From Mesorhizobium sp. B2-4-3 (GTDB taxonomy: Bacteria; Pseudomonadota; Alphaproteobacteria; Rhizobiales; Rhizobiaceae), in NCBI RefSeq assembly GCF_006442815.1, contig NZ_VFVL01000001.1, positions 62,001-126,000 of the forward strand: 64,000 bases of DNA, written 5' to 3'. The notes below the pieces were generated by a model. The model worked only from the letters and a program-made list of their open reading frames with translations. It ran no database searches and had not been told where the DNA came from. How positions within the stretch are numbered: the stretch's first letter is position 1; every line of letters begins with the position of its first letter. Below, one piece after another: positions 16,972 to 26,103 of this stretch. A program made the translations under genes and the position numbers.

Positions 16972-17001
16972 GGTATGCTGGTATAACATGTAAATGGTAT
17001 G
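16972..17001 (+). promoter_or_regulatory. Predicted NanR-type operator with three GGTATR direct repeats (apiose regulon)
   Basis: GGTATG at 16972, GGTATA at 16980 and GGTATG at 16996 are spaced 8 and 16 bp apart. E. coli NanR, a relative of the regulator at 30105-30818, is known to bind repeated GGTATA. The middle copy sits in CTGGTATAACATG, matching the CTGGTATRA core upstream of apnO, the second transporter and oiaX. It is about 80 bp before the first CUT2 transporter gene. Confidence 0.6.
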
Positions 17002-17079
17002 GCATCTTTCGGAAGAGACGCTATAAGGAAATGACAGACGACCGACCGTGTTGGGCGGTTTTTTTGGGAGGAGATATCC

Positions 17080-18099
17080 ATGAAGTTTGCAACTGTGGCG
17101 GCATTTGCCGCCGCGCTGGCGAGTGTTTCGGTTCTACCGGCAATGGCGTCGCAGGACGCACCGGTCATCGCGCTGGCCAACGCCTATTACGGCAACACCT
17201 GGCGGCATCAGATGGTTGAGGCGTTCGAAGCCTCGGCCAAGGAAGCCAAGGCCGCCGGGCAGATCGCCGACTATATCGTCATGAACGGCGATGGCTCGGT
17301 CGCACAGCAGAACAGCCAGATCGCCGAATTGATCCTCAAGAAGGTTGATGTACTCGCTGTCGATGCCGCCTCGGAGACCGCCGTCAACGGCGTGATCGAG
17401 AAGGCCTGCAAAGCCGGCATCATCGTGATCTCCTTCGATTCCGTCGCATCGGCGCCGTGCAACTACCAGCTCAATTTCGACTTCAAGGGCTACAAGGCGG
17501 CCCAGGCCGAAGCCGTGTTCAAGATGCTCGGCGGTAAGGGCAATGTCATCCAGGTGCGCGGCGTGAAGGGCTCGGCGCCCGACAACGACATGTTCAACGC
17601 GCAACAGTCGGTGCTGGCCAAGTATCCCGACATCAAGGTGGTAGCCACCGTCTACGGCCAGGCGACCGCTTCGGTGGCGCAGGCGGCCATCGCCAATGTG
17701 CTACCCTCGCTGCCGCATGTCGACGCAGTGCTCGGCCAAGGCGGCAGCGACGATGTCGGCATCGCCCAGGCCTTCGTCCAGTATGGCGGCGACTACAAGG
17801 ATAAGATGCCGGTCATCGAAGGCGGCGGCGGCACCGACTTCGTCAAATGGTGGGCCGACGAGAACGCCAAGAACGGCTACCAGACGGTTTCGATGAACAC
17901 CACGCCTGGCATCGGCGGCGCCGCCTTCTGGCTCGGTCTGTCGCTGCTCAAGGGCGCCAAGGCGCCCAAGCTGATGATCATGCCGGTGGCGACGGTCGAT
18001 GCGAGCAATCTGAAGGATTATGCAAAGCTGCCGGGCGGGCAGATCATCAGCCCGAGCTACTCGCTGGACTGGGTCAAGCAGAACCTGCTCAGCAAATAA
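17080..18099 (+). CDS. CUT2 sugar ABC transporter, periplasmic solute-binding protein (RbsB-like)
   Basis: 339 residues with a Sec signal peptide ending near AMA-SQ (cleavage about residue 23). The mature part is a two-lobed type I periplasmic binding protein (ALANAYYGNTWRHQM, then ILKKVDVLAVDAASETAVNG) as used for pentoses and other monosaccharides. The start codon at 17080 has GGAGGAG 7 bp upstream. It leads a transporter operon whose control region carries the apiose-regulon operator, so D-apiose or a derivative such as apionate is the likely ligand. It is followed by a stable hairpin before the ATPase/permease gene. Confidence 0.87.
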   Translation: MKFATVAAFAAALASVSVLPAMASQDAPVIALANAYYGNTWRHQMVEAFEASAKEAKAAGQIADYIVMNGDGSVAQQNSQIAELILKKVDVLAVDAASETAVNGVIEKACKAGIIVISFDSVASAPCNYQLNFDFKGYKAAQAEAVFKMLGGKGNVIQVRGVKGSAPDNDMFNAQQSVLAKYPDIKVVATVYGQATASVAQAAIANVLPSLPHVDAVLGQGGSDDVGIAQAFVQYGGDYKDKMPVIEGGGGTDFVKWWADENAKNGYQTVSMNTTPGIGGAAFWLGLSLLKGAKAPKLMIMPVATVDASNLKDYAKLPGGQIISPSYSLDWVKQNLLSK

Positions 18100-18114
18100 G
18101 GCAGGCAGTTCGGG

Positions 18115-18146
18115 GATCGGGCGCTGCCGCACGGCCGCGCCCGATC
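18115..18146 (+). other. Intercistronic hairpin after the solute-binding-protein gene
   Basis: GATCGGGCGC (18115-18124) pairs perfectly with GCGCCCGATC (18137-18146) around a 12-base loop and is followed by only three T. Such hairpins often cause partial termination or protect the upstream message, giving more binding protein than membrane parts. Confidence 0.6.
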
Positions 18147-18172
18147 TTTGTCCGCGCAAAACCGGAGGACGA

Positions 18173-20641
18173 ATGTCCCACATCGCCGTTGCCGTACAGG
18201 GCACCGCTGCCGCCCCTGCTGGACCGAGCGTCGTTTCGCTGAGCGGGATTACCAAGAGTTTTGGGCCGACGCTTGCCAATGCGGGGATCGACCTCTCCGT
18301 GCGGGCCGGCGAAGTGATCGGGCTCGTCGGCGGCAACGGTGCCGGCAAGTCGACGCTGATGCGCATTCTGTGCGGCGCGATGTGGCCGACGCTGGGCGCG
18401 ATTTCCTTTGCCAGCGAAGAGGTGCCGTTCGCGGCCTACGACACCGGCGAAGCGCAGCGGCGCGGCATCCGCATGGTGCATCAGGAGCTGTCGCTGTGCG
18501 CCAACCTGTCTGTCGCCGAGAATTTCTTCCTGGAGACCCCTGGCGACTCGGCAAGCCGGCCGGGCTGGCGGGCGTTGTACCGAACCCGCGCCCGCGCCGC
18601 GCTCGACGCCGTTTTCCCGGGCAACGGCATCGACGCCGATGCCGAGGTCGGCCATCTCACGATTGCCGAACGGCAGATGGTCGAGATCGCGCGTGCCGCG
18701 GCGACGCCCGGCGTCAAGCTGATCGTGCTCGACGAGCCGACCTCTTCTCTCGACCTCGACCGCTCGAAGCAGCTCAGAGCCTTTATCCGCGGGCGGGCAA
18801 AAGCCGGACTCGCCTTCATCTTCATCAGCCACAAGCTGCAGGAGATCATCGACATCGCCACCGAAGTCGTGGTGCTGCGCAACGGCCGCATGGCATGGCA
18901 GGGCCACGCCTCGGATGCTTCGATCGGCAAGCTGGTGCAGTTGATGGGCGGCGACGCCGATCCGATCCATCAGCACAGCGTCGCCGCCGCATCCTCGCAG
19001 GACGTGCTCGTGCGGCTCTCGGGAGCGCTGACGGCGGAGCTCGGCCGCGACGTCGACATCGTGCGCGGCGAGATCGTCGGGCTGGCCGGGCTCGAGGGCA
19101 GCGGGCAGAAGGAGCTGCTGCACGCGATCTTCAAGCCCGACCGAAAGCAGCAGGCGACTGTCGCCAGGCATGCCGATGCGGGCTTCATCGCCGGCGACCG
19201 GCAGAAGGAAGGCGTGTTCCCGCTGTGGAGCGTGCTCGGCAACATCAGCATCGGCGCGCTTGCCCGCCGATCGGCGCTGGGTGTCGTTTCCGAGCACGCC
19301 AACAGCGACACGGCGAAAGGCGCCGCCAGCAAGCTGCGGCTCGACGACAAGCGCTTCCCGTCCAACATCACCGAACTCAGCGGCGGCAACCAGCAGAAGG
19401 CGCTGGTGGCACGGGCGCTGGTCGCTGACACGCCGATCATCCTGCTCGACGATCCTACCCGCGGCGTCGACATAGCCACCAAACAGGATTTCTACCGGCT
19501 CTGCAACGAAATCGCGCGTGGCGGCCGGGCGCTGATCTGGCATACGACCGAGGACGCGGAACTGCTTGCCTGCGACCGCGTGTTGGTCTTTTCCGGGGGC
19601 CATATCGTCAACGAGCTGGCGGGCGGGGCTATTACCGAGCAAGCCATCGTCGGCGCCTCCTTCGCGCAACCGGCGGTCAGCCAATCCAATGCCGACAGCG
19701 AGCGGACCGCCATGGCGGGACTCGGGCGCAAACTGGTCAATGCCGCGCCGTTCATCGGGCTTGCCGCCGTGCTTGCCATCATGATCGCGATCAATCCAGC
19801 GGTGGCCTCGACTTTCGGGCTCGACCTTCTACTGATGCCGGCGCTGTCGCTGGTGCTGGTGACGGCGGCGCAGATGTTCATCGTCGGGGGCAGCGAGATC
19901 GACCTCGGTGTCGGCGCCTTCGCCGGGCTGGTCAGCGTGATCAGCGCCACGCTGCTCTACGACCAGCCATGGCTCGGCGCGCTGGCGCTGGTGGCGGCGC
20001 TCGCCGCCTATGCGGGGCTTGGCGGCGTCATCCAGGCGCGTAAGATCCCGGCCATCGTCGTCACGCTGGGCGCGTCCTTCATCTGGGTCGGTATCGGCTA
20101 CGCGCTGCAGCCGACGCCCGGCGGCGCCAGCCCGGACTGGCTGACCACCCTGTTCGGCTGGTCGATCGGCTTTATGCCGACGTCGATCATCATGATCGCG
20201 GCCGTGGCGCTGATCGTGCTCGTCATCGACCGGTTGCCGCTCGGTGTGGTGCTGCGTGGCTTCGGTAACAACCCGGCTGCGATGATCCGATCAGGATGGT
20301 CGCCGACGCGCTATGCGCTGGTGCGCTATCTCATCGCCGGCCTGTTCGCGGGCGCTGCCGGCCTGTCGCTGACGGCCATCAACACTGCGAGCGACATCAA
20401 CTCCGGCAATTCCTTCACGCTGCTCAGCGTCGCCGCGGTGGTGATGGGCGGCTGCTCGCTGCTCGGCGGCATCATTTCGCCGGTCGGCGCCGTCGCCGGC
20501 GCGGTGACGCTGTCGCTGATCGGCGCGCTTCTGGGCACGCTCAGCGTCAGCAGCGACTACAACGCCGCCACGCAAGGGTTGATCCTGATCGCGCTGCTCA
20601 CCTTGCGCAGCCTGACCGCCGATCGCAGGAGCGAGTCATGA
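18173..20641 (+). CDS. CUT2 sugar ABC transporter: RbsA-type double ATPase fused to RbsC-type permease
   Basis: 822 residues. Residues about 20-510 form two ATPase domains: first with Walker A GGNGAGKST (53-61), signature LTIAERQMVEIARA and Walker B IVLDEPTSSL; second with the degenerate GLEGSGQKE and the signature ELSGGNQQKALVARA. From about residue 523 a hydrophobic RbsC-like permease follows with eight or more membrane segments and VGGSEIDLGVGAFAGLVS, the usual permease core. Separate genes are the rule; here one chain holds both. I chose the ATG at 18173 with GGAGGA upstream. It overlaps the next permease by 4 bp, giving a transporter with two different permeases. Confidence 0.88.
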   Translation: MSHIAVAVQGTAAAPAGPSVVSLSGITKSFGPTLANAGIDLSVRAGEVIGLVGGNGAGKSTLMRILCGAMWPTLGAISFASEEVPFAAYDTGEAQRRGIRMVHQELSLCANLSVAENFFLETPGDSASRPGWRALYRTRARAALDAVFPGNGIDADAEVGHLTIAERQMVEIARAAATPGVKLIVLDEPTSSLDLDRSKQLRAFIRGRAKAGLAFIFISHKLQEIIDIATEVVVLRNGRMAWQGHASDASIGKLVQLMGGDADPIHQHSVAAASSQDVLVRLSGALTAELGRDVDIVRGEIVGLAGLEGSGQKELLHAIFKPDRKQQATVARHADAGFIAGDRQKEGVFPLWSVLGNISIGALARRSALGVVSEHANSDTAKGAASKLRLDDKRFPSNITELSGGNQQKALVARALVADTPIILLDDPTRGVDIATKQDFYRLCNEIARGGRALIWHTTEDAELLACDRVLVFSGGHIVNELAGGAITEQAIVGASFAQPAVSQSNADSERTAMAGLGRKLVNAAPFIGLAAVLAIMIAINPAVASTFGLDLLLMPALSLVLVTAAQMFIVGGSEIDLGVGAFAGLVSVISATLLYDQPWLGALALVAALAAYAGLGGVIQARKIPAIVVTLGASFIWVGIGYALQPTPGGASPDWLTTLFGWSIGFMPTSIIMIAAVALIVLVIDRLPLGVVLRGFGNNPAAMIRSGWSPTRYALVRYLIAGLFAGAAGLSLTAINTASDINSGNSFTLLSVAAVVMGGCSLLGGIISPVGAVAGAVTLSLIGALLGTLSVSSDYNAATQGLILIALLTLRSLTADRRSES

Positions 20642-21678
20642 ACGCATTTGCCAGCTTCGGCCTCTGGGCGCAGCGCAACCGCTGGATCTGGGCCGCGATC
20701 GGCGTGCTGATCCTCTGGCTGATACTCTCCGTCGTGACAAACCGGTTCAGCCTCTCCAGCCTGTCCGGCGTCATCCTCTCGGCATCGTTCCTGACGGTCG
20801 TCGGCATTGGCCAGATGTTCGTGGTGACCACCGGGCGCGGCAACATCGACCTCTCCGTTGCTTCGGTGATCACGCTGAGTGCCTTCGTCGCCCTGCTGAC
20901 CATCAAGGGACAGGATGCCAACCTCGCCATCGGCATCTTCGCCGCCGTGCTGCTCGGCCTTGCCGTCGGCGCGCTCAATTCGCTGCTCGTCGTCGGGCTC
21001 GGCATTCCGGCGATCATCGCGACGCTGGCGACCGGCTATGTGTTGGCGACCGCAACGTTGCTGTCAAACAAAGCGATCCCGGGTTTCGCGGTCAGCCCGG
21101 CGCTGAAGGAACTGGCGACAGGCCGTATTTCCGGCGTGCCGATCATGGCCGCCATCGCCATTCTCGGCGTCGCCGCAACCTCCTTCGTTTTGCGCTACAC
21201 GGTGTTCGGGCAACTGCTGTCAGCGGTCGGCCAGAACCGCGCCGCGGCCCGGCTCGCGGGCATCCGCAACGGTCCGGTGGTCGCATCGGCCTTCATCATC
21301 TCCTCGGTGCTGGCCTCGCTCGACGGTCTGCTGCTCGGCGCCTATATCGGCGGCGCCTTCCTGGAGATGGGCCAGCCCTATCTCTTGCAGTCCATCGCCG
21401 CGGTGGTGCTCGGCGGAACGCTGATCTTCGGCGGATCGGCGACGGCTTTAGGGACGCTCTTCGCCAGCATCCTGCTCATCCTCATCGTCACCACCATGCA
21501 GATCATCGGTCTGCCTCCGGGCGCACAGGACATCGTGCAAGGCATCGTTGTCATCTTCGTGCTTGCGCTGGCCGGGCGCCAGGCAATGGCGCGGCGCACG
21601 TCCGCCGACCTCGCGGACGGCGACAAGGACTCGGAGGCGACGACGAAAGTGCCGGCGGCGACGGTCCAGCCGAGATGA
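20638..21678 (+). CDS. CUT2 sugar ABC transporter permease (RbsC-like)
   Basis: 346 residues, hydrophobic with about eight to ten membrane segments and the BPD_transp_2 core TTGRGNIDLSVASVITLSAF. The ATG overlaps the stop of the fused ATPase/permease gene (ATGA), so translation is coupled. It should pair with the permease half of that fusion to form an asymmetric channel in the inner membrane. The C-terminal tail is charged and cytoplasmic. Substrate as for the binding protein, probably apiose or a related acid or lactone. Confidence 0.88.
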   Translation: MNAFASFGLWAQRNRWIWAAIGVLILWLILSVVTNRFSLSSLSGVILSASFLTVVGIGQMFVVTTGRGNIDLSVASVITLSAFVALLTIKGQDANLAIGIFAAVLLGLAVGALNSLLVVGLGIPAIIATLATGYVLATATLLSNKAIPGFAVSPALKELATGRISGVPIMAAIAILGVAATSFVLRYTVFGQLLSAVGQNRAAARLAGIRNGPVVASAFIISSVLASLDGLLLGAYIGGAFLEMGQPYLLQSIAAVVLGGTLIFGGSATALGTLFASILLILIVTTMQIIGLPPGAQDIVQGIVVIFVLALAGRQAMARRTSADLADGDKDSEATTKVPAATVQPR

Positions 21679-21712
21679 CGGGCAAATCATAGACGATTCC
21701 TCTTGCCAAACT

Positions 21713-21733
21713 CTGGTAGAGTGATCATACCAG
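21713..21733 (+). promoter_or_regulatory. Predicted apiose-regulon operator upstream of apnO
   Basis: CTGGTA (21713-21718), nine bases, then TACCAG (21728-21733) form an inverted repeat. The minus strand reads CTGGTATGATCACT, sharing the CTGGTATRA core with the sites at 16978, 22664-22672 and 30944-30952. It lies 54 bp before the apnO start. Confidence 0.62.
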
Positions 21734-21786
21734 TATGCAAGATGACGATTGGCACGGCCCGTCGTCTGAACATCAGGAGCAGATTG

Positions 21787-22614
21787 ATGACAACGATTGC
21801 GCTATTGGGTGCCGGCGGCAAAATGGGCTACCGCCTGTCGACCAATTTTCGCGGCTCGCCCTACACCATCCGCCATGTCGAGATCAGCGAAGCGGGCAAG
21901 GAGCGCCTAAAGACCGGGCTCGGCATCGACACGATGAGCGTCGACGAGGCGCTCGAGGGCGCCGAGGTGGTGATCCTGGCCGTTCCCGACACGCATATCG
22001 GCAAGGTGGCGGCCGGCATCGAGAGCAAGCTCGCGGCCGGCACGATGGTGATCGTGCTCGACGCGGCGGCGCCTTTTGCCGGCCACCTGCCGAAGCGTCC
22101 GGATCTCACCTATTTCGTCACCCATCCCTGCCATCCGCCGATCTTCAATGACGAAACCGATATGGCGGCCAAAAAGGACTTCTTCGGCGGCGTCAAGGCG
22201 AAGCAACACTTCGTCAGCGCCCTGATGCAGGGTCCGGAGCAGGACTATGCCAAGGGCGAGGAGATCGCTCGGATCATCTGGGCGCCGGTGATGCGCTCGC
22301 ATCGCGTGACCGTTGAGCAAATGGCGCTACTGGAGCCTGGTCTGTCGGAGACGGTTTGTGCTTCGCTGCTCGTCGTCATGAAAGAAGCCGTCGACGAGGT
22401 GGTGGCGCGCGGCGTCGACAGGCAGGCGGCGCTCGACTTCCTGCTTGGCCACATGAACGTGCTCGGCGCCGTCATCTTCGGTGAAACCAAGGGTGTGTTC
22501 TCGGACGCCTGCAACAAGGCTATCGAATTCGGCAAGCCGGTGCTCATGCGCGACGACTGGAAGCGGGTCTTCGAACCGGAAGAGATCGCAGCCAGCATCC
22601 AGCGCATAACCTGA
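21787..22614 (+). CDS. apnO: D-apionate oxidoisomerase
   Basis: 275 residues with a Rossmann motif LLGAGGKMGYR (about 6-16) and the family mark HPCHPP (113-118), followed by FNDETDM. In the described apiose pathway ApnO converts D-apionate to 3-oxo-isoapionate with NAD. I chose the ATG at 21787, with CAGGAG upstream; the open frame extends further but covers the operator at 21713-21733. It stands as a single gene between the two CUT2 transporters, with an operator of its own and another behind it. The assignment relies on its company: apsD, apnL, oiaX and oiaK are all in the same regulon. Confidence 0.82.
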   Translation: MTTIALLGAGGKMGYRLSTNFRGSPYTIRHVEISEAGKERLKTGLGIDTMSVDEALEGAEVVILAVPDTHIGKVAAGIESKLAAGTMVIVLDAAAPFAGHLPKRPDLTYFVTHPCHPPIFNDETDMAAKKDFFGGVKAKQHFVSALMQGPEQDYAKGEEIARIIWAPVMRSHRVTVEQMALLEPGLSETVCASLLVVMKEAVDEVVARGVDRQAALDFLLGHMNVLGAVIFGETKGVFSDACNKAIEFGKPVLMRDDWKRVFEPEEIAASIQRIT

Positions 22615-22651
22615 CGCGAAGTCGTGAGTTAGGTACATATCACCTGAATTA

Positions 22652-22672
22652 GTGGTTGACTCATCATACCAG
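22652..22672 (-). promoter_or_regulatory. Predicted apiose-regulon operator upstream of the second CUT2 transporter
   Basis: GTGGTT (22652-22657), nine bases and TACCAG (22667-22672) repeat the 6-9-6 inverted layout of the apnO site with two mismatches. The minus strand reads CTGGTATGATGAGT. TTGACT at 22656-22661 could be the -35 box, which the bound regulator would cover. It lies about 200 bp before the binding-protein gene. Confidence 0.6.
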
Positions 22673-22860
22673 TTAGCTTTAGCTGCCCTGGCTTCGGATT
22701 TTTGGGAAATCCGACCATGGAGGAGTGACGGACGGCGGGGGAGCGACGAGACAAGGCTCGGACACAAAGCCGGCAAAGGCTTTCAAAATCCGAACGACGC
22801 GATCTGCACCGCCTTACGAATTCAGACAAATGGCCTCGGCCGTCCGGGGCAGGTTTTTAA

Positions 22861-23814
<954 letters not shown>

Positions 23815-23832
23815 GCCGGCAAGGGTGCAACA

Positions 23833-23862
23833 GCGAGGGGCGAACCCGGGTTCGTCCCTCGC
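23833..23862 (+). other. Strong intercistronic hairpin after the second binding-protein gene
   Basis: GCGAGGGGCGAACC (23833-23846) pairs with GGTTCGTCCCTCGC (23849-23862) over 14 positions including one G-U pair, with a two-base loop. No T-run follows, so message stabilisation or a partial block fits better than full termination. Confidence 0.6.
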
Positions 23863-23896
23863 CTCCATTTCACGATCCGGGTGCTTATTGACCGCC

Positions 23897-24553
23897 ATGC
23901 CGAACAAGTTGACCTGGCCGACCATTGGGCTGACCCTTGCCGCACTTGCCGGCATTGGCCTCAGCGCCTGCAAGATCCTGCCAACGCAGTCGGCACAGGA
24001 AGAGAGCAAGGCGCCCACCTTCAATCCCGACAGGATGGTCGAGGATATCTGGGCCTCGAAGGTCATCCCCTATCTGCAGCAGAAGGCAGGGCCGTTCGCC
24101 GAAGTGCACGCGCTCGCGAAAACCGATCAGGCGGCCGCCGGCGCCAAATACGGCAATCCCAAGAAGCAGGCGAATTCGCCGTGGACCTTCGTGGTGCGTT
24201 TCGAAGGCAAGATCGTCGCAGCCAACACCCAATCGCGCGCGGCGACCATCGATGTCGACGTCGATGGCGACGGCAAGGCGGATGCGCGCGTGCAGATCGG
24301 GCCGGCGATGCGCGGCACCGCCATTCGCGACAGCCTCGATTTCGTGCAGTTCAACGACTTCACCAACCAGATCGACTTCGCCCAGTTCGGCAAGGCCTTC
24401 AACGGCTATGCCGACAAGACGGTGCTGTCCAAGCTGGCGCGCGACGGGCTGGAAGGCCGCACCGCGAAGGTGCTCGGCGCCTACACGATCGAAGGCGGCC
24501 TGGACCTGCCGCTGGTGACGCCGGCGGAGGCCGAGATCGGACCGAAGCCATGA
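23897..24553 (+). CDS. DUF2291-type periplasmic lipoprotein linked to a sugar ABC transporter
   Basis: 218 residues. The N-terminus has a membrane segment and the lipobox LSAC with the lipidated cysteine at about 25. The mature part includes FNPDRMVEDIWASKVIPYL and FVVRFEGKIVAANTQSRAAT, which I recognise as the DUF2291 family, regularly found inside CUT2 sugar-transporter operons. Its function is not established. It probably sits on the periplasmic face of the inner membrane and may assist the binding protein or permease. The stop overlaps the ATPase start by 4 bp. I chose the ATG at 23897 because it places the lipobox properly. Confidence 0.72.
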   Translation: MPNKLTWPTIGLTLAALAGIGLSACKILPTQSAQEESKAPTFNPDRMVEDIWASKVIPYLQQKAGPFAEVHALAKTDQAAAGAKYGNPKKQANSPWTFVVRFEGKIVAANTQSRAATIDVDVDGDGKADARVQIGPAMRGTAIRDSLDFVQFNDFTNQIDFAQFGKAFNGYADKTVLSKLARDGLEGRTAKVLGAYTIEGGLDLPLVTPAEAEIGPKP

Positions 24554-26103
24554 GCCCTTCGCCCGGTCACGACGTCATCCTCAAGCTGGAAGACATCTCC
24601 AAAGTCTATGCCGGCACCGTGGCGGTCAAGCACGCCAATTTCGAGGTGCGCAAAGGCGCGGTCAACGTGCTGGTCGGCGAGAACGGCGCCGGCAAGTCGA
24701 CGCTGATGAAGATCATCGCCGGCGTCGAGCGACCGACCGCCGGCCGCATCCTGCTCGACGGCAACGAGGTTTCGTTCTCGTCCTCGGGAGAGGCCGTCAG
24801 CCGCGGCATCGGGATGGTGTTCCAGGAGTTGAACCTGTTCGGCAATCTCTCCGTCGCCGAAAACATCTTCGCCACGCGCGAACTCATCAACGCCTTTCGC
24901 AAGATCGACCACAAGGGACAGGAGCGGCGCGCCGCCGAGTTTCTCGAACAGCTCGAGGCCGGCATCCGGCCGGACATGCTGGTCGAGGACCTGCGCATCG
25001 GCCAGCAGCAGCTGGTCGAGATCGCCAAGGCGGTCTCGCTCGACGCGCGCATCCTGATCATGGACGAGCCGACCTCGGCGCTGAGCGCGGCCGAGGTCGA
25101 GATCCTGTTCAAGGTGATCGCCGACCTCAAGGCGCGCGGCGTCGCCATCGTCTACATCTCGCATCGCCTCGAGGAGCTGATCCGCATCGGCGACTACATC
25201 ACGGTGCTGCGTGACGGCCGCATCACCGGCCAGGAGGAGATGAAAAACGTCGACACGCAATGGATCGTGCGGCAGATGATCGGCTCGGACGCCAAGGATT
25301 TCGCCAAGGCCGACGGCCATCAGCCGGGCGGGGAGGTGTTCCGCGCCGAGGAGATCTGCCTGCCGCGCGTTACCGGCGGACTGGCGGTCGACCATGTCTC
25401 ACTGTCGCTGCGCGCCGGCGAGATCCTCGGCATCTACGGATTGATGGGCGCCGGGCGCAGCGAGCTGTTCGACTGCATCATGGGCCGCCACGGCCAGGCG
25501 AGCGGCAGGATCTTCATCGACGGCAAGCCGGTGAAGGAGCGCGACACGGCGCGGCGCATCCAGCGCGGCCTGGCGCTCATCCCCGAAGACCGGCAGCGCG
25601 AAGGCATGGTCTCGATCCTCTCGGTCGCCAGCAACCTGACGTTGGCCAGCCTGTCGCGCTTCGTCAGCCTGTTCCACATCCGCGGCGGTGCCGAGCGCCA
25701 GGCCGTCGCACAGATGGTGCGGGAGCTCTCGATCAAGGTCGCCGACCCGGCGCAGGAGGTTTCCTCGCTATCGGGTGGCAACCAGCAGAAGGTGGTGATC
25801 GGCAAGGCGCTGCTCACCGGACCGAAGGTACTGTTGATGGATGAGCCCAGCCGCGGCATCGATGTCGGCGCCAAGGCGGACGTGTTCCGCACCATGCGCA
25901 AATTGTCCCGCGATGGACTCGGCATCCTCTTCGCCACCTCCGACCTCGACGAGGTGATGGCACTGTCCGACCGCATCGCGGTGATGAGCAACGGCAAGCT
26001 GACAGGCATGTTCGATCGCGCCGAGGCGACGGAGGCGGCGATCGTCGCCGCATCGGCGCTTGGTCATGGACCCGCCCCGCACACGGAGACCAACGCCCGA
26101 TGA
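24550..26103 (+). CDS. CUT2 sugar ABC transporter ATP-binding protein (RbsA-like, two ATPase domains)
   Basis: 517 residues with two ATPase halves. First: Walker A VGENGAGKST (42-51), signature LRIGQQQLVEIAKA, Walker B ILIMDEPTSALS. Second: degenerate GLMGAGRSELF in place of Walker A, signature SLSGGNQQKVVIGKA and LLMDEPSRGIDVGAK. Degeneracy of the second site is normal for RbsA, AraG and XylG. It overlaps the lipoprotein and the permease by 4 bp each. It powers import of the ligand bound by the 22873 gene product. Confidence 0.92.
   Translation: MSPSPGHDVILKLEDISKVYAGTVAVKHANFEVRKGAVNVLVGENGAGKSTLMKIIAGVERPTAGRILLDGNEVSFSSSGEAVSRGIGMVFQELNLFGNLSVAENIFATRELINAFRKIDHKGQERRAAEFLEQLEAGIRPDMLVEDLRIGQQQLVEIAKAVSLDARILIMDEPTSALSAAEVEILFKVIADLKARGVAIVYISHRLEELIRIGDYITVLRDGRITGQEEMKNVDTQWIVRQMIGSDAKDFAKADGHQPGGEVFRAEEICLPRVTGGLAVDHVSLSLRAGEILGIYGLMGAGRSELFDCIMGRHGQASGRIFIDGKPVKERDTARRIQRGLALIPEDRQREGMVSILSVASNLTLASLSRFVSLFHIRGGAERQAVAQMVRELSIKVADPAQEVSSLSGGNQQKVVIGKALLTGPKVLLMDEPSRGIDVGAKADVFRTMRKLSRDGLGILFATSDLDEVMALSDRIAVMSNGKLTGMFDRAEATEAAIVAASALGHGPAPHTETNAR

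Larger units (their letters stand above)
16761..17079. promoter_or_regulatory. Divergent control region between the RLP2 regulator and the first CUT2 transporter
   Basis: A 319-bp stretch without a convincing gene. From left to right it holds the RLP2-type operator (16843-16860), a run of three GGTATR repeats (16972-17001), a weak 4-bp hairpin followed by seven T (17045-17065) and a strong GGAGGAG ribosome-binding site just before 17080. Minus-strand promoters for the GntR gene and plus-strand promoters for the transporter must both lie here, but no convincing -35/-10 pair was singled out. Confidence 0.6.

Noticed and set aside
17045-17065. Hairpin plus T-run before the first CUT2 binding-protein gene as a terminator or attenuator
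   Set aside because: The stem is only 4-5 bp and lies immediately before the ribosome-binding site; too weak to claim without further evidence.
18089-19684. 531-codon open frame on the minus strand opposite the fused ATPase/permease
   Set aside because: The opposite strand has Walker and signature motifs in perfect order; this frame has none and is a codon-bias shadow.
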